Source: Paragordius varius
Taxonomy: Eukaryota; Nematomorpha
Direction: 5' to 3'
DNA length: 64,000 nt
Assembly: GCA_964247055.1 (NCBI GenBank)
Contig: OZ176052.1
Span: 10,292,001 to 10,356,000, forward strand
Below are positions 12,601-25,326 of the stretch, piece after piece. Position 1 is the stretch's first letter. Every line of letters begins with the position of its first letter. A model generated the notes under the pieces. The model made no database searches and had not been told where the DNA came from. It worked only from the letters and a program-made list of their open reading frames with translations. The position numbers and the translations under genes were made by a program.

Positions 12601-13715
12601 CGAAATGTAAAAATATATAAGTTTTCTGGGTTATTAATTACAATTGTCCACCAAAAACATTTAAAAGTTAATATTTTTGTTGAAATGAAAAAAATATTTT
12701 GAAACAAAAAAGTCGTTATTTAACAAAAATTTATATTTTTAAATGAATAAATATATAATAAATAAAGAAAATTAGGTGAATAAATAATAATTTAAATAAA
12801 TAAATGCAAAAATGGTTAAATTTAATCTTAAAAATTTTAAGGACCAACTTGAAGTGTTCAAGGACCAACTTGTTTTAAGGACCAACTTGAAATGTTCAAG
12901 GACCAACTTGAACTGTTCAAGGACACTCTTGAAGTGCAAATGGTATATTTAATAATCTATTAATTTTAAAATAATTGTATAAATATTAAAAATTTAAAAC
13001 GCTTAAGATGACTTTGATAGCGCTTATAGTTTTTAAATTAATATTGCTTAGAATTATCCAAAAAGCTTTACTAAATAAACTAGATTAAATTTTAATTTTG
13101 AAACAAAATTATGAATGACGTCCCGTTATTCTAAAAACTGATGGCTTCCTTTATCCGAATTGACAAACTTTAATACATGAATATGCTGTGTCCTTTACAT
13201 GTTTAGTATATTAATTAATTAAGCATTTTAACACAGTTTAAATTAATTTATTAATAAAATATACAATATTGAAAGCTATTATTGGTTGTATAGGTATTTT
13301 ATTTGACTTCTGTCGAATGTCAGAGGTTTTTAATTTTAATTAATTATTATCGACAAAAACATTTCGATTAAATTAACTAATAGAAATGAAAAATATCATA
13401 CATGCTAACAAAATTAATATTGATTACCCTTTCAGCCTTTTAGAAATCGAAATGGCTGATAAATAATGACTCTCGTTGCTGTAAAAATTGGTACGGATAT
13501 CAATTAAAACGTAAACACGTAAAACTTTAACACTGAATTTCATATTTGTATGTCTGTTTAAAATATTCCTTAAACAGGTTTGGTTTCAGAATGCACGTGC
13601 AAGACAGAAAAAATTTATTAAACCAAACATGACTTATATTAATTATTACTATCATTATGGGCGGATAAGCGAAATGAATCAGTCGCAACAAAAAGCCAAA
13701 CAAAATATATCCTAA
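9611..13715 (+). CDS. Awh/LHX6/8: LIM-homeodomain transcription factor, Arrowhead/Lhx6/8 class
   Basis: Exons 9611-9852, 11223-11431, 11516-11598, 11922-12017 and 13578-13715 join in frame to 255 residues. LIM1 starts at residue 5 (CQICRHL..HGACLNCQLC..CKDC) and has an insert of about 25 residues between its zinc fingers. LIM2 is [39 protein letters not shown], ending NHYDPP. The homeodomain begins RIKRIRTTFSEQQIQ. Its middle, NPDGNDLERLSQLTDLSKRV, is diagnostic of Arrowhead/Lhx6/8, and helix 3 is VWFQNARARQKK. Two introns interrupt the homeobox. The first ATG leaves almost no sequence before LIM1, so an upstream exon is possible. Such factors specify neuron subtypes and bind DNA in the nucleus with LDB cofactors. 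Introns are 84-1560 nt, none tiny; a fold-back repeat lies in the last one. Confidence 0.88.
12277..12943. mobile_element. TA-flanked fold-back element with 21-bp tandem arms
   Basis: The element starts CCATTTGCACTTCAAGAGTG, ends with its complement (CTTGAAGTGCAAATGG) and is flanked by TA on both sides. The left arm (to about 12450) is built of degenerate 21-bp units with core CAAGTTGGTCCTTGAACAC. The right arm (from about 12838) holds the same units in reverse complement. The centre is AT-rich without an ORF. A second copy is at 47044-47657. TA flanks point to Tc1/mariner-type mobilisation, by inference. It sits in the last LIM-homeobox intron. Confidence 0.85.
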
Positions 13716-14459
13716 AAGTATTATTGATTAATATTAAATTTGTTTTATTTTTTTGTTATGATCCAAAAAACAATCAATGATTTGCGATATTTTTTTATAA
13801 TAATGATAGAATAATAAATCGATGTTATGTGTTTAGAAAAGGTTTCAATACAAATTGGATTTGTAAATAATTATGGATCAAATATACGTGATTTGATTGA
13901 GTAATGACAATGTATAAAAACGATAAAAATGTGCACAATAATTGGGAAATTATTTTAAAATTTCTTCCGCGAAGTAAACCATAAAATAATATATTTAAAA
14001 AACGTTATATATATATATTTTTGTCGAATTTTATAAAAGTTAATTCTCGAACATTAAAAAAGTAGTTTGTTCCTAATTTAATTTCGTAAAACATATCAAA
14101 ATATATGAACAAAATATTTTGGTGCGCCTTAAAATATATAATAAAAATTTGATCCAAAAATAAATATTAGTATATTTTGGTTAATTCGTGAACCATAAAA
14201 TAATATGAATGTGCCCTTTAAAACTCACCAATTATTTCATTGCTTTATAAATTTGAGAGGTTGTGACCCGTAAATAAAATTTTATCACAATAATGTTTTT
14301 AGTAAAATATTAGTAAGGGTACAAAAAATTATAAAATTAGTCATATATAAATAAAGAATGTTGCATGAGATTTTCAATTTTGTAAATCACTTGTTAGATA
14401 ACAAAATATAACTACAACAAGAGTTTCGCAACAATTTTTTGCCAGAAATATGAATGCTT
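13716..14459. other. Convergent intergenic region
   Basis: The LIM-homeodomain gene and acetyl-CoA synthetase end tail to tail 744 bp apart. AATAAA at 13813 is a candidate poly(A) signal for the former. Nothing else is recognised. Confidence 0.5.
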
Positions 14460-17400
14460 TTATTTAAGTGGAATTCTATTTTGGCATAACTCTTTGATGA
14501 CTGATTCATCCACAAGTGTGCTAATGTCACCAAGGGCTTCCTTATCATTTTCATTAGCGCCTTGGGCAATGGCTCTCAAAATTCTACGCATTATTTTCCC
14601 GGACCGTGTTTTGGGTAGCGCGTGAGCCGGTTGTATGATGTCGGGTACGGCAAAACGACCAATTTTGTGTGCAACTATTTGCATTATAAAATAAGAGATA
14701 AAACGTAAAAACTAAAAAGATAAATATTTCTTTGACAAAGTAGACCATATTTTTTAAAACATTCATACTTTTTAATTATTCTAATGTTTTGGAAAAAATA
14801 AAATTATGTAAGCAAATAACTATTTTAAAACCATCTTTATGCTCAAATGCAAATTTCATAAATTTGTAATCACAATATATATATACTTACCAGTTTCCTT
14901 TAAATCTTTCATTAAACGTTCATCGTGTTCGATTCCCTGTATGCATAATAAAAAAAATTACACATTGAATTGAAAATTGTTTGTTAAAAAAATTAAATAA
15001 AAATCTGAAATGAATATTAGGGATTGCGCAAGTTTGATAAAAAACAAATTTATATCTTCTGTAAAATTAAATAATATCTCTTTTTCTGTTTATTAACATT
15101 TACTTGACTGTTATATCATGCAATTGTCAAAAGTTTATACAAAAATATGGTCAATTTTGCAGTTTTACCATATCAGAAATAACATTCAATTATAATTTGA
15201 ATCTTTGAATTAATTACACTGTTAAAAGTGACAAAACAGTACAGAGCTTGACCCTTAATATTGTGTGGGACCGCGATGGCAGCACACTCAATCAAAGCCG
15301 GATGACTGTTTAAGGCTGATTCAATGGCCGCAGTGCTTAGCAAATGACCTGAAACATTCATCATATCATCGATACGGCCAGCTATCCAAAAATAACCGTC
15401 AGAGTCTCGGTGTGCACCTATTACCAATAATCACAAAAAATATATATAACATTCTCTGTATCCCAGGCTATTAAAACAGGCTTTTGGGGATTAATAATAT
15501 TTGTTAAACAAAAAAATAGTTCCAGATAATGCAATTTATAATTAATATAAAATCATTTGGATTAAAATCATTATTTTTTTGGGAACAAATCAATTCAACT
15601 TACCATCACCGCTGGTGTAATACCCTGGATGTTTGTGGAAATATCCTTTCTCAAATCGTTCTGGGCAGTTATACACGGTTCGTAACATGCCAGGCCAGGG
15701 TCGCTTGAAACACTACATTTAGCAATATAAAAGTTTTAAACTAATATAATATTAGGGAATTTTTTAAAAATTGGCAAAATACTTGCTTGTTCAAATAATC
15801 CAGAAAATTCGATACTTATTTTATTTTATATCTTTATTTTAATTTTATTTTTTAATTTTATGTTAATCCGAAGAAGTTAGATGAATCTAACGAAAATTCA
15901 TTAATAAATTTATTATTAATTTGCTGATATTACATTATATCATTCTAAAAGGATATTAAATATTCAAGTGGTAATTAATTTTTTTCCTACTAAAATAGTG
16001 AAATGATAAAATAATATGTAGCGAGGAGAAAAATGTAACCTTCTAATATTTTTTTTAAATCTATGTTTAACAAATATTTTGGTATCATCAAAGTTTTGAA
16101 AAAATTATAAGCAGCAACCATGCCTGTAAACAAGATAGGTTTAGCCTGTATATTATTGATAATTTAAAAAACAATGAAATCTAATGAGATTCAATATAAT
16201 ATGGATCTGCACAACAAAAATCATGTTACAAAAAATATTTTGTATAAACCTCACTTATAATTAAATGTGTATACCATTTTCCAGTTAAAACACTTTTCCA
16301 ACCAAACGCAACATTTTTTCAAGCTAACGCAACATTTTTCAACCAAACAGATTTAAAAATGTTTTTGCTAAAAAAATGTTTGACTAAATGGTATACTACT
16401 TTTTGTTTTTTTAAACATTTCAGAGACTTCCAATTATATTCACAAAAATTGTTGTATTTTAATAATTTTTATCAAACGCATAATTTAGAATACATGTGTC
16501 TCTTTCAAATCAGATTTTCAGTGATTTTATTATTTTTGACTCTGTTTAATCAATAAATAAGAATTAAAACTAACCAAAAGACCTTCGCGTTGATCTGTTA
16601 TTTCGTTTCCCTCTTCGTCCAAAATGACAGCTTCAACTCCAAAGAAAGGGAGGGTCTGAAAACATTTTTATTCAAAAATAATATAAGTAGGTTTTAGCAA
16701 AGGGCTATGCGACAAAACTTAAGATATAAAATTAATTACTGCAGAACCAGGTTTTGTTGGAATGGCAGCAGGTAGGGGTGTAATTATATGACCGCCCTAA
16801 AAATTGGTAACAAATAATATGAGATGTTCAAAAAAATAAGATAATTATTTTAGAACTAAAATCTTAAACCATAGTATTTTATTCACCTATAAAAGATAAA
16901 ACAATACACTAGCTGTTGAAATATTGGTATACATTTTGATAAATTGACAACAACATCCCATCTATATTTTTCCCTCAAATATATTTATAAATTATTTAAT
17001 TGACTTTTGCAAAGGAAATATTTTTATTCTGAGTAAAAAAACCGTTTCTGTTTGGAAGTAGGTATCAATGACTACACAACGACCCTGACCGACAACATCA
17101 TGAAACCAGAGCCAAGCTTCAGGGTTAATTGGTTCACCCACAGTCGCTAAAATCTCAAGTGAAGATAAATCATTCCTATATAATAAATATTTAACTATTT
17201 CGAAAAAGGTAAAAAGAGTAAGCTTACATAAATGTATTTAATTTATTTTCTATCCATTTGTAAAATTTGTTTTTCTGTAATGTTTTTAATGTGTAATATA
17301 AAATTATAAAAACTTTATATTTGATAATTAATTTAACACATTCTAATTTTACTATAAATTAAAAAAATGTTAAATTAGAAGATTATTGGTATCTATTATT

Positions 17401-20400
17401 AAAAAATATTAAATAAACTATTAAAAAACTTACCACGCATCCTAATACATCTCTTATATTAATTATAATCGCACCAATAAATCTAGCAAATACGACTTTG
17501 ATATATAATATTTTTTGATTTTACCATATTTAGTACCTTATAATTTTTGGCATTTATAATTTCAATTTCAAATTTTGTATCCATAAAAATAACAGTAAAC
17601 ACACTTTTGCACGATTTCTTTCCCAAACTTCATGAGGGCCCTTATAGCCGTGGGAGAAGAATAAAATTTGGAAACGCGGAATTTTTCAATAATCTTCCAG
17701 TATCTATCTGCCTTAGGGAATGTTGGTATACCTTCAAACTATATTAAAAAATGAATTTTATTTATCACTTTATACCATAATATTATCAATAAAAAATAAA
17801 ATGCTATTTTTTTAAAAAAAGGAATTATATACATGCGTAATTTTAAAATCTGTAAGAAACTCCAAGATAATTTATAATATCAAAAAAAATTATGTATTAT
17901 CAAATTCCAGCAAGTCGTGCCTAGAATAAAGACTATAAAATTTTTCATTTTAAAGCTAACATTTATAGTTGATACTTTTATTAAATTTGTAGATATGTAT
18001 ACCATAATACTGGTGGCTCCATTTAGTAATGGACCATACAGAACATAACTATGGCCCGTTATCCAGCCAATGTCAGCGGCACAAAAAAAGATATCGCCTT
18101 CATGATAATCAAACACGTATTTAAAGGTCGTAGCCACATAAACCATATAGCCTGCGCATGTGTGAAGGACTCCTTTAGGTGTTCCAGTTGAACCGCTAAA
18201 CAAATTTATTGTTTAGAAAAAAAGAGTTTTAATTAAGTTAAAGATTGAGAAACAAGTATTGATTTATTGTGTGCTACTTAAACGAATTCCAGATAAAGTA
18301 AATTTAATAAATGGTATGTAACTAGATTTATTATAAGATAATTATTTTTTATGGTGGTAATTTAATTTAAACAGCTTTTGTAGAATCATCATTCGTACCA
18401 AATTCATATTCATAATATTTTTATACTTCTGGTAATTTCAGGCAATTTTTTTACGTAACGCACTAATAGAAACTAATTTGCCGTTAGCGTATTTTTATAC
18501 CCCAGCTAATACGCGGGGAGGTGGTAATAGGATACTTTGTTAGCCTTTTGTAAAATCAAAATCAAAATATTATATTAATGAATTACCATATAAACTAATT
18601 TAAATATTTAATTCCCTATTTATTAACCAAAAATTACTATTTCGAATCAGCAGGTTCAAACATAAAATCACACAATGTTAATATTTAACAGAGGTCTACT
18701 TTCACAAAAATCGTACCAGAAAAATTAATTTCTATTCGACATAGAAAATCTTTATCAATTTTTGATTATTATCGATTGGAAAAAATAAAAGTAGGATTAT
18801 AAAGCTAAAATTATTTTTATAAACCATTTAATGTTAGGGTTACCTAGTGTAAAGCATAAAAAGAGGGTCTTCTGGATCCATCCATTCAGGTTCAACGTAA
18901 TCATTGCCGGTATCGGTTAAAAGCTTAATTTCTTCGTCCCACCACACATCTCTTTCATCATTCCAATTTATCTAAAATAAAAAATTATTGTTTCAAATAT
19001 TTCCACATTTAATTGAATTATTAAAGCATATCAATAATTTGCAGTAGTCTAAAATAAAATATCGTTCCATTTAAACTCTATTTGTTTTATACTCATATGT
19101 TTTGTGAAACAATTACAAATCGCCCTCATAATGACCCCTAATGTAAAAAATATATAGCAGCATATTAACATTTTTGGGAGAAAACTTATTGAATTTATAT
19201 ATTCAGTTTTTAAATAATATGTATAATATTTCATGTTATTCTACAAATATACTCAAAAAATTAAAAAGATCAAAATTATTTTTTTTATAATTTTTGTTTC
19301 ATTATAAGGATGGTCAATTTATTATCAATTAAAAATCTCATAATAATCAGCATAAATTTATTAGTTTCCAAGCGCTCTTTAAGGTAGAAGAATAATATAC
19401 TACTGAAAAAATAAGAATAAACACCTTCTTTTTAATTATATTCAAATAATAATGTCCGGCACCACAACAAGCCTAAATGGCTCAGTACTATATATGACGA
19501 CCTTAGCCAGATTAAAAATAAAAGATGCATAAAATAAAAACGAATGAAAACAAATATAAGCTTTTATCTTAATTCAGCTGCTACCCTCAATTTCAAAGAA
19601 CAGTTTGAAGATATATATCAAATGTAATTTGTTAAAGTAGCACCCACCCACCTTCAAATCATGTTTTGGCCGTTTACACGCGTGTGAAGATGTTTCAACA
19701 CCATTTGTGTCATTTGAATTTGGTGATACGTGCCTCACAACAATGCACGTTTTAATGGGAACATTTCTAAGTGGTACAATATTATTTTTATGTGAAAATT
19801 TTTAGAGATATATTTTAAAGAATTGTTAAATCAATGTAATTCTATATGTTACTTGGATTTCGTAATGTCCATGGCTTCATCGGCTATAGACTTGAGATCA
19901 ATGTATTTATTGCCTCGAAAATACCCGTCTATATATAAATATATATATAGTTTAAAATTTAAACGTTTAATATCATTACAAAAGATCATGTGAAATCATT
20001 TTTTTTCTGACCATATTTTTTTAATGAATTAAAAAATACCTGCAGTAATAAGTATCTCACATCCAGGATCTTGTATTCGTATAGCAACCGATTCAGATGA
20101 ATACCCACCAAACTAAATTATAGAACACAGTATTAACCATTAACATACATTTTAAAAAGTTAATTTTCATCACATAAAACACCAACATCTTATTATCATT
20201 TATAATTTATAACAACCGTAAATGTAAATATAGCTTGTTTATGTTTTATATATTAAATATATTTTATATTAAACGAATAAAATTTGGCATATAATATAGC
20301 GCCCACCCTTTAATAGTAAGCGCCTAAAGTCAAACATTTAGATAGGCCAAGTTGTGTTGGCCGCTTAAAAAACAAATATAAAACTTTTAATATGTTTGAC

Positions 20401-21735
20401 CAATTGAGTTAAATAGATTGTATTTGGATTTTAAACGCCGGGAATTAAGTCGATAATGAAGTTTATCCAAAATATTTGCAATCACTAAAGGAAGAATAAT
20501 CTTAATATTATGTTTTAGCTTATCCGGGACATATATGGGAAGTAAAATTGTATCAGAATAATAAAAATGCCCCTTTTAGGGCTTTATATAATTCATATAA
20601 TACATATAATTTATTTTTGAAAATTGATAAAGCCATTTAATAGTGATTTCAAAAAGGTTTTATAATCATTTTAAATTTTATTTCGGTGAAATCCCAAAAT
20701 TATTTGCATACAAAAACGAGTAAAGTGAAGACTTAAGTAATAATATTGTTTGAAATTTTAAAATAATAATTCTCGATGTGAGAGCACATGGAAAAGCTAA
20801 AAAATTATTTGCAAACAATTCTTTTTTATAACATGAATGTTAGATTGAGTTGTCAATAGAAAATTAATAGAGTCGGCGCAATTTACAATTATAATTATTT
20901 TTGTAAGAAGGCCTTATAAAAAGTGTATACTTTCTATCTTATTTATAACAATTTTATGTAAGCTTGTTATATAACGTTCACGATTGTTTGCCAATAGTGT
21001 TTGGTGTCAAATTTTGAATAAAAATGAAACATATAAAATTAGTTTAATTGTAGTTAAATTACTTAAAACTCATTATCTTTAGCCACCTCCTTTAATTGAA
21101 AAAGACGAATAAAAAGTTTAGACATTCATTACTATTAATGGAAAATATCCAATGGAGATGCAGCTTTGTTTGTAATATATTTTTTCCATTGTAATATTTT
21201 TATCTTATTGTTCAATTATCAAAAATGATTAGATATAATGATTTACAAAAAATAATAATTATACCGACAAACAAGATAAAAACGCAACTATTAGCGGTGA
21301 AACTAAAAAAAGAAAGTAACTAATTAATTAATAGGCAATATTTTTAAAAGAGGAGATTTTTATTAAAATCACCCTAATAATGTATAATGAATGTGGAGTT
21401 TATGAAAAAGTTCATCTACTTCAATAATTCTCGATGCGTTTGTTGGAAAAATTTAAAATTTAAATAGATTTATTTATATTTTGTTATTCACGATGTATTA
21501 TACATTTTTTAAAAATTTAATCATAAGTATACATTTTCTATATATATATATATATATATCAAAGATATATATTGCCAAAAATTTTGGCTGGTAAAAATAA
21601 ATTAATCTTTATTCCCTAGGTGTACATGAAAACTGGTCTTTAAAAGCGTTTTGACAATACTATTAATAAAGTTTTTCAATAGTAAAAAATATTATTGCCA
21701 AATCCGCCATGAAAAATCACATTTTTATGTTGTTG

Positions 21736-21815
<80 letters not shown>

Positions 21816-22989
21816 TATATAAAAAATATGATGAAAAAAATATTGTTTCATTATGTAGTCTAATTTCTGTTTGGTATTTTCACTTACATATCGTTGAAAT
21901 CTAAACCAGTAAACAATTTTTGATCAAAAATAATAGCTTTTAAGGCCTCATTTATATCATGATATATAAGGTTTGAATCAAAAATATAAGCTTAGTATGA
22001 GTCAGCAAGGGTCTCATAATGGCACATTAAATAATTTTATAATGTTATAAATTAATTGTTAAAAAAACATTTAATATTCCAAATTATAAAGATAAATAAT
22101 AAGTAAAGATAATAATAAAATGACTATCTGCCAAGATGACATTCTTTAGAGAAAGCCAAAATAGATTTTTTATAAACACTGTATAAAATTATATGTTTAT
22201 ATAATATTGATTTTTTATGCACAAAATATCACGGAATATATTTTTATTGTGTCATACAATCAACCTTTTTTTAACAACCTAAAAACAATAAAATTTATAA
22301 TCATATATTAAAGTTCTCATTAATAAAATTTGAAAATTGAAGTATGTAACAATAAAATTAATTTTTTAAAATTATTTTGTATAAGGACGCCAAAAATATT
22401 ACCACAACTGAATGTATGGCTCCTAATCTAACACAAGCCATCATAGCTATTGGTAATTGTATTATCATAGGCATATACAAACATATTCGATCCCCTTTTT
22501 TGACTCCTTTAATTTTTTTAAACATGGTTAATAAAAAATTCATATTATAAAAAATGCGAATAAAAACCTTTTGCCTTAAGGACTTTACAAAATGTACACA
22601 CTTCCTTTAACAATTGATCATATGTTAATATAATTTCTGATTCTGAAGGATCATTGGGTATCCTAAATAATAATAGAAACTAATTACCATATTAAAGCTT
22701 GTGTGCTGCCATATCCGTTTTTAATTTGTAAATCTAGTAAATTATAAGCTAGGTTCATAGATCCACCATCAAACCATTTAATAAAAATAGGTCCATTATT
22801 AACGTCGAAATTCCAAGTTGCATTGTAGGATGTAGGTGTTTTCCAATAAAATTTTTTCGCAAATTGTTCCCAAAACTTATTAGGATCTTTTAATGATTCC
22901 TTATAGAGTTTTTTATATTCTTCGATAGATTTTATATATGATTTTTGGACAATATTGTTGGGTGGATAAAATATTTTTCTTTCTCCCAT
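14460..22989 (-). CDS. ACSS2: Acetyl-CoA synthetase, cytosolic/nuclear type
   Basis: It ligates acetate and CoA with ATP via acetyl-AMP, supplying acetyl-CoA for lipid synthesis and histone acetylation. Sixteen exons join in frame to 686 residues (human about 701): 22688-22989, 22568-22662, 22403-22506, 20040-20112, 19853-19928, 19652-19766, 18844-18971, 18003-18195, 17605-17738, 17043-17175, 16740-16796, 16575-16655, 15604-15712, 15218-15417, 14891-14936, 14460-14674. Landmarks: [23 protein letters not shown], the ATP loop [15 protein letters not shown] (across an intron), [49 protein letters not shown], and [14 protein letters not shown] with the catalytic lysine. No presequence precedes MGERK, so a cytosolic location is likely. 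The first intron is 25 nt and the second 61; the third is 2290. No lesion was seen. Confidence 0.95.
16274..16391. mobile_element. Short fold-back element, second repeat type
   Basis: Flanked by TA on each side, it opens CCATTTTCCAGTTAAAAC and closes with AAATGG. Inside are degenerate AACGCAACATTTTTTCAAGC units and their complement. It shares the terminal CCATTT and the 21-bp unit design with the 12277 element but has an unrelated unit. Larger relatives are at 29321-30570 and 61953. It lies in an ACSS2 intron. Confidence 0.7.
20113..22402. repeat. Large ACSS2 intron with long (TA)n
   Basis: This 2290-bp intron holds an uninterrupted (TA)n run at 21739-21808 (about 35 units) and a shorter one near 21539-21560. 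No other element or nested gene was recognised. Confidence 0.7.
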
Positions 22990-23102
22990 CGGGAAAGTTT
23001 AAATAACCATGTGTTAAATAAGGTGACTTGTGCGTGAATAACTAATTACATATGATTTGGGCATGGAAAAAGCAAAAAGCCAAGGAAAAAATTAATATCA
23101 CT

Positions 23103-23585
23103 TTAATTCAAATTGGGATATCAAAGGACATCAGACTTATTTAGATATTTTTAAAAGACTATTTATAGAAAGGGTTAAAAATTAATGCTTCTGTCATATA
23201 AAAATTATATAAATAAGACAAAACTAAATAAAATTTTAAACTACTTTGACGGCATTTATTTTGCGAAATTTTTGCAATTTGATTCTATAGCTAAAACATA
23301 AAAATATTTATTTAAATCACATTTGGCATTTATATAAACAGAAAAAATGGTTTATTTTGAATTATTTTTATATTTCGCTAATGCACACATGTCATGGCGA
23401 CTAAATTTTTTTTGAGGTTTATCCATAAAAAAAGTAATATCATTTGGTTCATCATTATAAAAGTGCGATTTAAATTGGTTTCAATTTTTTGCATATTTTT
23501 AGAAATATTTTTAAACAGGCCTGGGTCTCCAAAGACCCAATTCAAATCAAAAGGCTGAAATGAATGTGTTGTATTTAATTGTTAA
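23103..23585 (+). repeat. Old TTAA MITE copy
   Basis: A strongly diverged copy of the 580-bp family in the orientation of 28544-29130: it starts TTAATTCAAATTGGGATAT and ends GTATTTAATTGTTAA. The order of internal landmarks is kept (TTTTGCGAAATTTTTGCAA, ATGTCATGGCGACTAAATTT, CAGGCCTGGGTCTCC). Its divergence shows the family has been active over a long period. Confidence 0.7.
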
Positions 23586-23639
23586 TATTGAAATGAATTT
23601 GATGTTTTGATAGTAAATTGCATGAAAACACTGCGTCCA

Positions 23640-25326
23640 AATTCGGGGGTATAAAAACGACCTGATGAAATATATATATTCTGATAGGAAAATGTATCAA
23701 AATCATCATGGTTTTTTTGGTTTTTGCCTTTGAATGATAAAAGAAGGATAATTGCACTTTTGTGGTAAGTGCTCTGTTTCAGAAAATAGAAAATTTGCGC
23801 ACATTTTTTTAAAATAAATTTTTTTGGCCAAAGCTAAATGCTTCATTCCTAACAATAAGATTAAAATATATCATAAATCTACAAAAAACAAAGTAATGTT
23901 GTTTTAAAAATAGTCTTAGATGTGAGCTTCGAAATTCCTAAATTATTTTGCCCTTCTAGACGGGCAAATTCCCTAAAATACAAGCAAAAATACATGGATT
24001 GCGATATAACAATTCATAGACTAACTTTTGACATGAAAAAATATTTTTTAAAAAATGTAATTTATTTACGAACATTTAATTTTTAGTAAAATTTTGTGCA
24101 AGCTTACTTCATACTATTTTGAGGCGGATGGAAACGTTTCTGGATAAATTAAAACACCTATTCTATTTAATTTGATGGTGCTGAACTTTTCTATTGCTTT
24201 AGAATTTAATTTATGGATTAGTTTACCAAAAGTTGTGCTTAATCTTTGTAAAAAAATTCAATTTAGATATATAAATTCGAAGATGACGAATATTTTAATC
24301 AAAATTCTGAAATGATAGAAATGTTCGGCATTATATAGGAAAAGTGTTTTTATAATATCTTAAATCGTATTTATACCGTTTCGCACATGCTAAATGTTAA
24401 AAAGGAAACTTTATAAATATTTTTAGTTAATACTTGGATACAAAATATTAATTTCAGTCCTTCGATTCAAATTGGGGTAGTTGAATACCCCAGGCCTTTT
24501 AAAATTAAATTCTTTAAAAATATGGAAGGCGAAACCATGGCTTATATGGCATTCAACCGATATAAAAATTTATTCAAAAATACTTTGTATTACTTATTTT
24601 AAGCTAAAACCGAAAGGTAAAAATTTGGTCAACGTGACATGTGTGCAATGGTATGAAAAATAATACAAAATCCGCTTTTTCTATTTCTATAAATATTAGA
24701 TGTAATTTAAATAAAAAATTTAGCTTAAATTTTACCTTAAAAAGTAAATAATGACGATATTTTACAAATGTAAAATAAAAAAGTCGTCGAAGTAGTTTGA
24801 CATAGAACTTTTTGTTCGAAATAAAATTTTATTTAGATATTTTGGCATAGTTATATAATTTTTATAAGGATAGAAGCATAAAATTAAATTGGGACCGTTT
24901 TCTTCAGTAGTTTATTAAAAATGCTAACTCAAATTTAGTCTGGGGTATTTAACCCAAATTTGAATCGAAGTGTTAATATCCAAATTTGGCACTTAATTAA
25001 AATATTTACAGTGGAATCCTGTCATTTTGCCTTTTTCGAGAGCTAGCCTATTTTAGAAGGAAAAATTTTGGGACTTTTGGAGCTCACATCCAAAACTAAA
25101 AACTTTTTAAAAATATAGCTTTGCTTTTAGGTAGTTTTAGATATATTTTAGTGATATTTTTAGGAATGAAGCATTTCGCTCTTACCAAAAAAATTGTTAA
25201 AAAAATGTGCCCGAATGACATTTAATGATATGGAGCCCTTACCACAAAAGTACAACAAAATTTTAAATAATGTGGGCTAATTTTGAGATTTTAGAAATGG
25301 AGATTTACCACAAAGGTGTAAATATT
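23640..25326. repeat. Long-armed palindromic element
   Basis: The left arm (about 23640-23960) and right arm (about 25015-25326) are degenerate inverted copies. CTTTTGTGGTAAG pairs with CTTACCACAAAAG, AATGCTTCATTCCT with AGGAATGAAGCATT, and GATGTGAGCT with AGCTCACATC. Between them is AT-rich DNA into which the TTAA MITE 24427-24976 inserted. No ORF of note. Single arms or fragments of this family lie near 1320-1490, 40430-40660, 46430-46620, 49985-50160, and a second long copy spans 59905-62400. Its class is not known to me. Confidence 0.65.
24427..24976 (-). repeat. TTAA MITE nested in the palindromic element
   Basis: A nearly full 550-bp reversed copy, from TTAATACTTGGATAC to GAATCGAAGTGTTAA. 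It has inserted inside the palindromic element, so it is younger than that host copy. Confidence 0.82.

Noticed and set aside
12277-12943. CRISPR-like array because of regular 21-bp repeats
   Set aside because: There are no spacers between units, the repeats are degenerate, the other arm is inverted, and the DNA is eukaryotic.
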